From assembly GCA_002308995.1 (NCBI GenBank), contig DBWQ01000009.1, positions 62,001-126,000 on the forward strand: DNA of 64,000 bases, read 5' to 3'. Position 1 is the first letter of the stretch. The number at the start of each line of letters is the position of its first letter. Below are positions 62,886-64,000 of this stretch, piece by piece. Source of the DNA: Clostridiales bacterium UBA1234. GTDB lineage: Bacteria; Bacillota; Clostridia; TANB77; UBA1234. The notes beneath the pieces were generated by a model, which was not told the origin of the DNA, did not search any database, and saw only the letters and a program-made list of their open reading frames with translations. The position numbers and the translations under genes are program-made.

Positions 62886-63644
62886 TTATATGGTAATCTC
62901 TAACTTTTTTGCATTTTCTTTAAAACTTTCAAAATCATCACTGGCATAAAATGAAGAAGTACCAACATGTGAGGAATCATTTGCTAAATGATTTTGCTCT
63001 AAAAAGTCATGCGTATCTTTGGCAGATTCTTTGCCGGCATTGATGATTTGAACTTTGCTTCCCATTTCAAGTTTCATTTGTTCTTCTAAAATAGGGTAGT
63101 GGGTACAGCCAAGAACTAAAGAATCTAAGTTTTTATCTTGTAGCTTTGACAAGTATTCATGAATGACAAGTCTGGAAATTTCACTTCCTGCAAAGCCTTC
63201 TTCGACAATTGGTACAAAGAGAGGGCAAGCAAGAGAATGAATCGTGGCCTGAGGGTGATGTTTTAAAATTTCGTTTTTCCAAGCTTCACTCTTGATAGTA
63301 CCTTTGGTAGCAATTACCCCTACAGTATTTCCTAAATTGGTTTTGGCAGTTGGCTCAATAATGTTTTTGATAGGAATTTGATAGCTGTTTTTGAGTTCCT
63401 CGTAAGCTTGGGCACTAGCAGTACCACAAGCAATAACAATCATTTTGACATTTTGAGATAGTAAAAACTCTACGATATTTTTAGCATATTCTATGATTTT
63501 TTCTTTAGATTTATCTCCATATGGCAGATGGGCAGTGTCGCCATAGTAGATAAAATCTTCATGAGGTAATTCCTTCATATATTCTTTGAGTACGGTTAAC
63601 CCTCCACAGCCAGAGTCAAACATACCAATTGGTCTTGTATCCAT
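62886..63644 (-). CDS. murI: Glutamate racemase
   Basis: 252 residues from ATG 63644 with AGGAGG on the minus strand; longer frames upstream lack family similarity. IGMFDSGCGGLTVL, YYGDTAHLPYGDKS, VIACGTASAQAYEEL (first catalytic cysteine with its normal NTA-type loop changed to GTA) and LVLGCTHYPILE (second cysteine) are the racemase motifs. It makes D-glutamate for peptidoglycan. Convergent with the LACC1-type gene, divergent from thioredoxin. Confidence 0.95.
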   Translation of the reverse strand: MDTRPIGMFDSGCGGLTVLKEYMKELPHEDFIYYGDTAHLPYGDKSKEKIIEYAKNIVEFLLSQNVKMIVIACGTASAQAYEELKNSYQIPIKNIIEPTAKTNLGNTVGVIATKGTIKSEAWKNEILKHHPQATIHSLACPLFVPIVEEGFAGSEISRLVIHEYLSKLQDKNLDSLVLGCTHYPILEEQMKLEMGSKVQIINAGKESAKDTHDFLEQNHLANDSSHVGTSSFYASDDFESFKENAKKLEITI

Positions 63645-63749
63645 TTTCGTTCCTCCTAAGTCTTTTTTCCTTATTATATCATATTGCTTTTTAAAAAGAT
63701 ATATTATAAAATAAACGCAGATTGTAAAAGATAGAAAAAGGAGGAGATA

Positions 63750-64000
63750 ATGATGGTACATCATATAGAAAATGGACAAATTGTAGGAGAGGTGATCAAA
63801 AATCAAGGCCTTGTGATTGTAGATTTTTTTGCCACATGGTGTGGTCCTTGTCAAATGCTTGCACCTATTTTAGTAGAAATTGATAAAATGTACGAAGAGG
63901 TAGAAGTTTACAAAGTGGATGTGGATGAAAATCAAGACGCAGCGATGCGATATGGCGTAAATGCTATGCCAACAATTGTCTTTTTTAAAGATGGGAAAGA
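63750..64000 (+). CDS. trxA: Thioredoxin, 3' end beyond window
   Basis: At least 83 residues are visible before the right edge. AAGGAGGAG precedes the ATG (63750 or 63753). The active site FATWCGPCQML near residue 30 is the classic WCGPC disulfide centre, and MRYGVNAMPTIVFFKDGK supplies the cis-proline region. It reduces disulfides in the cytoplasm. The gene is cut by the window edge. Confidence 0.95.
   Translation, partial: MMVHHIENGQIVGEVIKNQGLVIVDFFATWCGPCQMLAPILVEIDKMYEEVEVYKVDVDENQDAAMRYGVNAMPTIVFFKDGK

Overview
This window is chromosomal DNA from a low-GC, spore-forming, anaerobic member of the Bacillota, most likely a Clostridia/Lachnospirales-type organism. The evidence is an alpha/beta small acid-soluble spore protein, a SigH-type sigma factor, an oxygen-independent class III ribonucleotide reductase with its activase, a superoxide reductase, the non-mevalonate enzyme IspH, and strong AGGAGG ribosome binding sites with TTGACA/TATAAT promoters. 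There is no prophage, rRNA operon or CRISPR array. One tRNA gene (Thr, anticodon GGT) is present. The left edge cuts a MoxR-type ATPase gene and the right edge cuts a thioredoxin gene.

Layout. 0-5.6 kb: MoxR-type ATPase with a VWA/metallopeptidase-like partner, a small heat-shock protein under a CIRCE-like operator, and a LemA/DUF3137/zinc-ribbon operon. 5.6-17.6 kb: beta-helix lipoprotein, FNT channel with an unusual C-terminal extension, purine permease, GT51 glycosyltransferase, ClpB under a CIRCE operator, MBL and HD hydrolases, SASP, dUTPase, SPFH protein and IspH. 17.7-30.4 kb: anchored lipoprotein-like protein, heterodimeric ABC exporter, PC4/YdbC protein, a GH3 / ATP-grasp / S66 peptidase trio that looks like cell-wall turnover, SigH, tRNA-Thr, a serpin-like protein, CCA-adding enzyme and RdgB. 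30.4-37 kb: Crp/Fnr regulator, NrdD/NrdG, membrane and small proteins. 37-44.2 kb: an orphan cluster of unrecognised genes bracketed by two related small proteins. 44.2-51 kb: polysaccharide deacetylase, TetR regulator with operator, MMPL transporter and a secreted coiled-coil protein. 51-58.7 kb: HicB, DUF362, P-loop kinase-like protein, zinc-ribbon protein, CinA-type amidase, DnaB-like ATPase, ClpX-like ATPase. 58.8-64 kb: dicarboxylate symporter, superoxide reductase, MBL hydrolase, TruA, LACC1-type protein, MurI, TrxA.

The main discovery. Five conserved genes (GT51 transglycosylase, ispH, CCA-adding enzyme, polysaccharide deacetylase, CinA-type amidase) are each split into two frames. In all five the break is the same: the upstream frame runs into a CGG codon, and skipping its single C puts the ribosome on a GGN glycine codon that continues the protein. 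The glycine fits the family consensus in four cases, and each joined length is an exact multiple of three. The preceding codons all differ (ACA, GCA, CAT, GAT, CTT), as do the GGN codons, so CGG itself is the common factor. In my manual scan, CGG is otherwise absent in frame from nearly all genes. The exceptions are six ordinary-looking CGG codons in three accessory genes at 53-58.7 kb. I infer a CGG-triggered +1 frameshift (four-base CGGN read as glycine, or slippage at a poorly decoded codon). A sequencing artefact or parallel mutation must be excluded.

A second signal is a pair of about 190-bp hairpin elements (10194-10381 and 48720-48915) with related sequence and compensatory changes in their arms. 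A third is a pair of about 110-bp inverted repeats between the SASP and dut genes.
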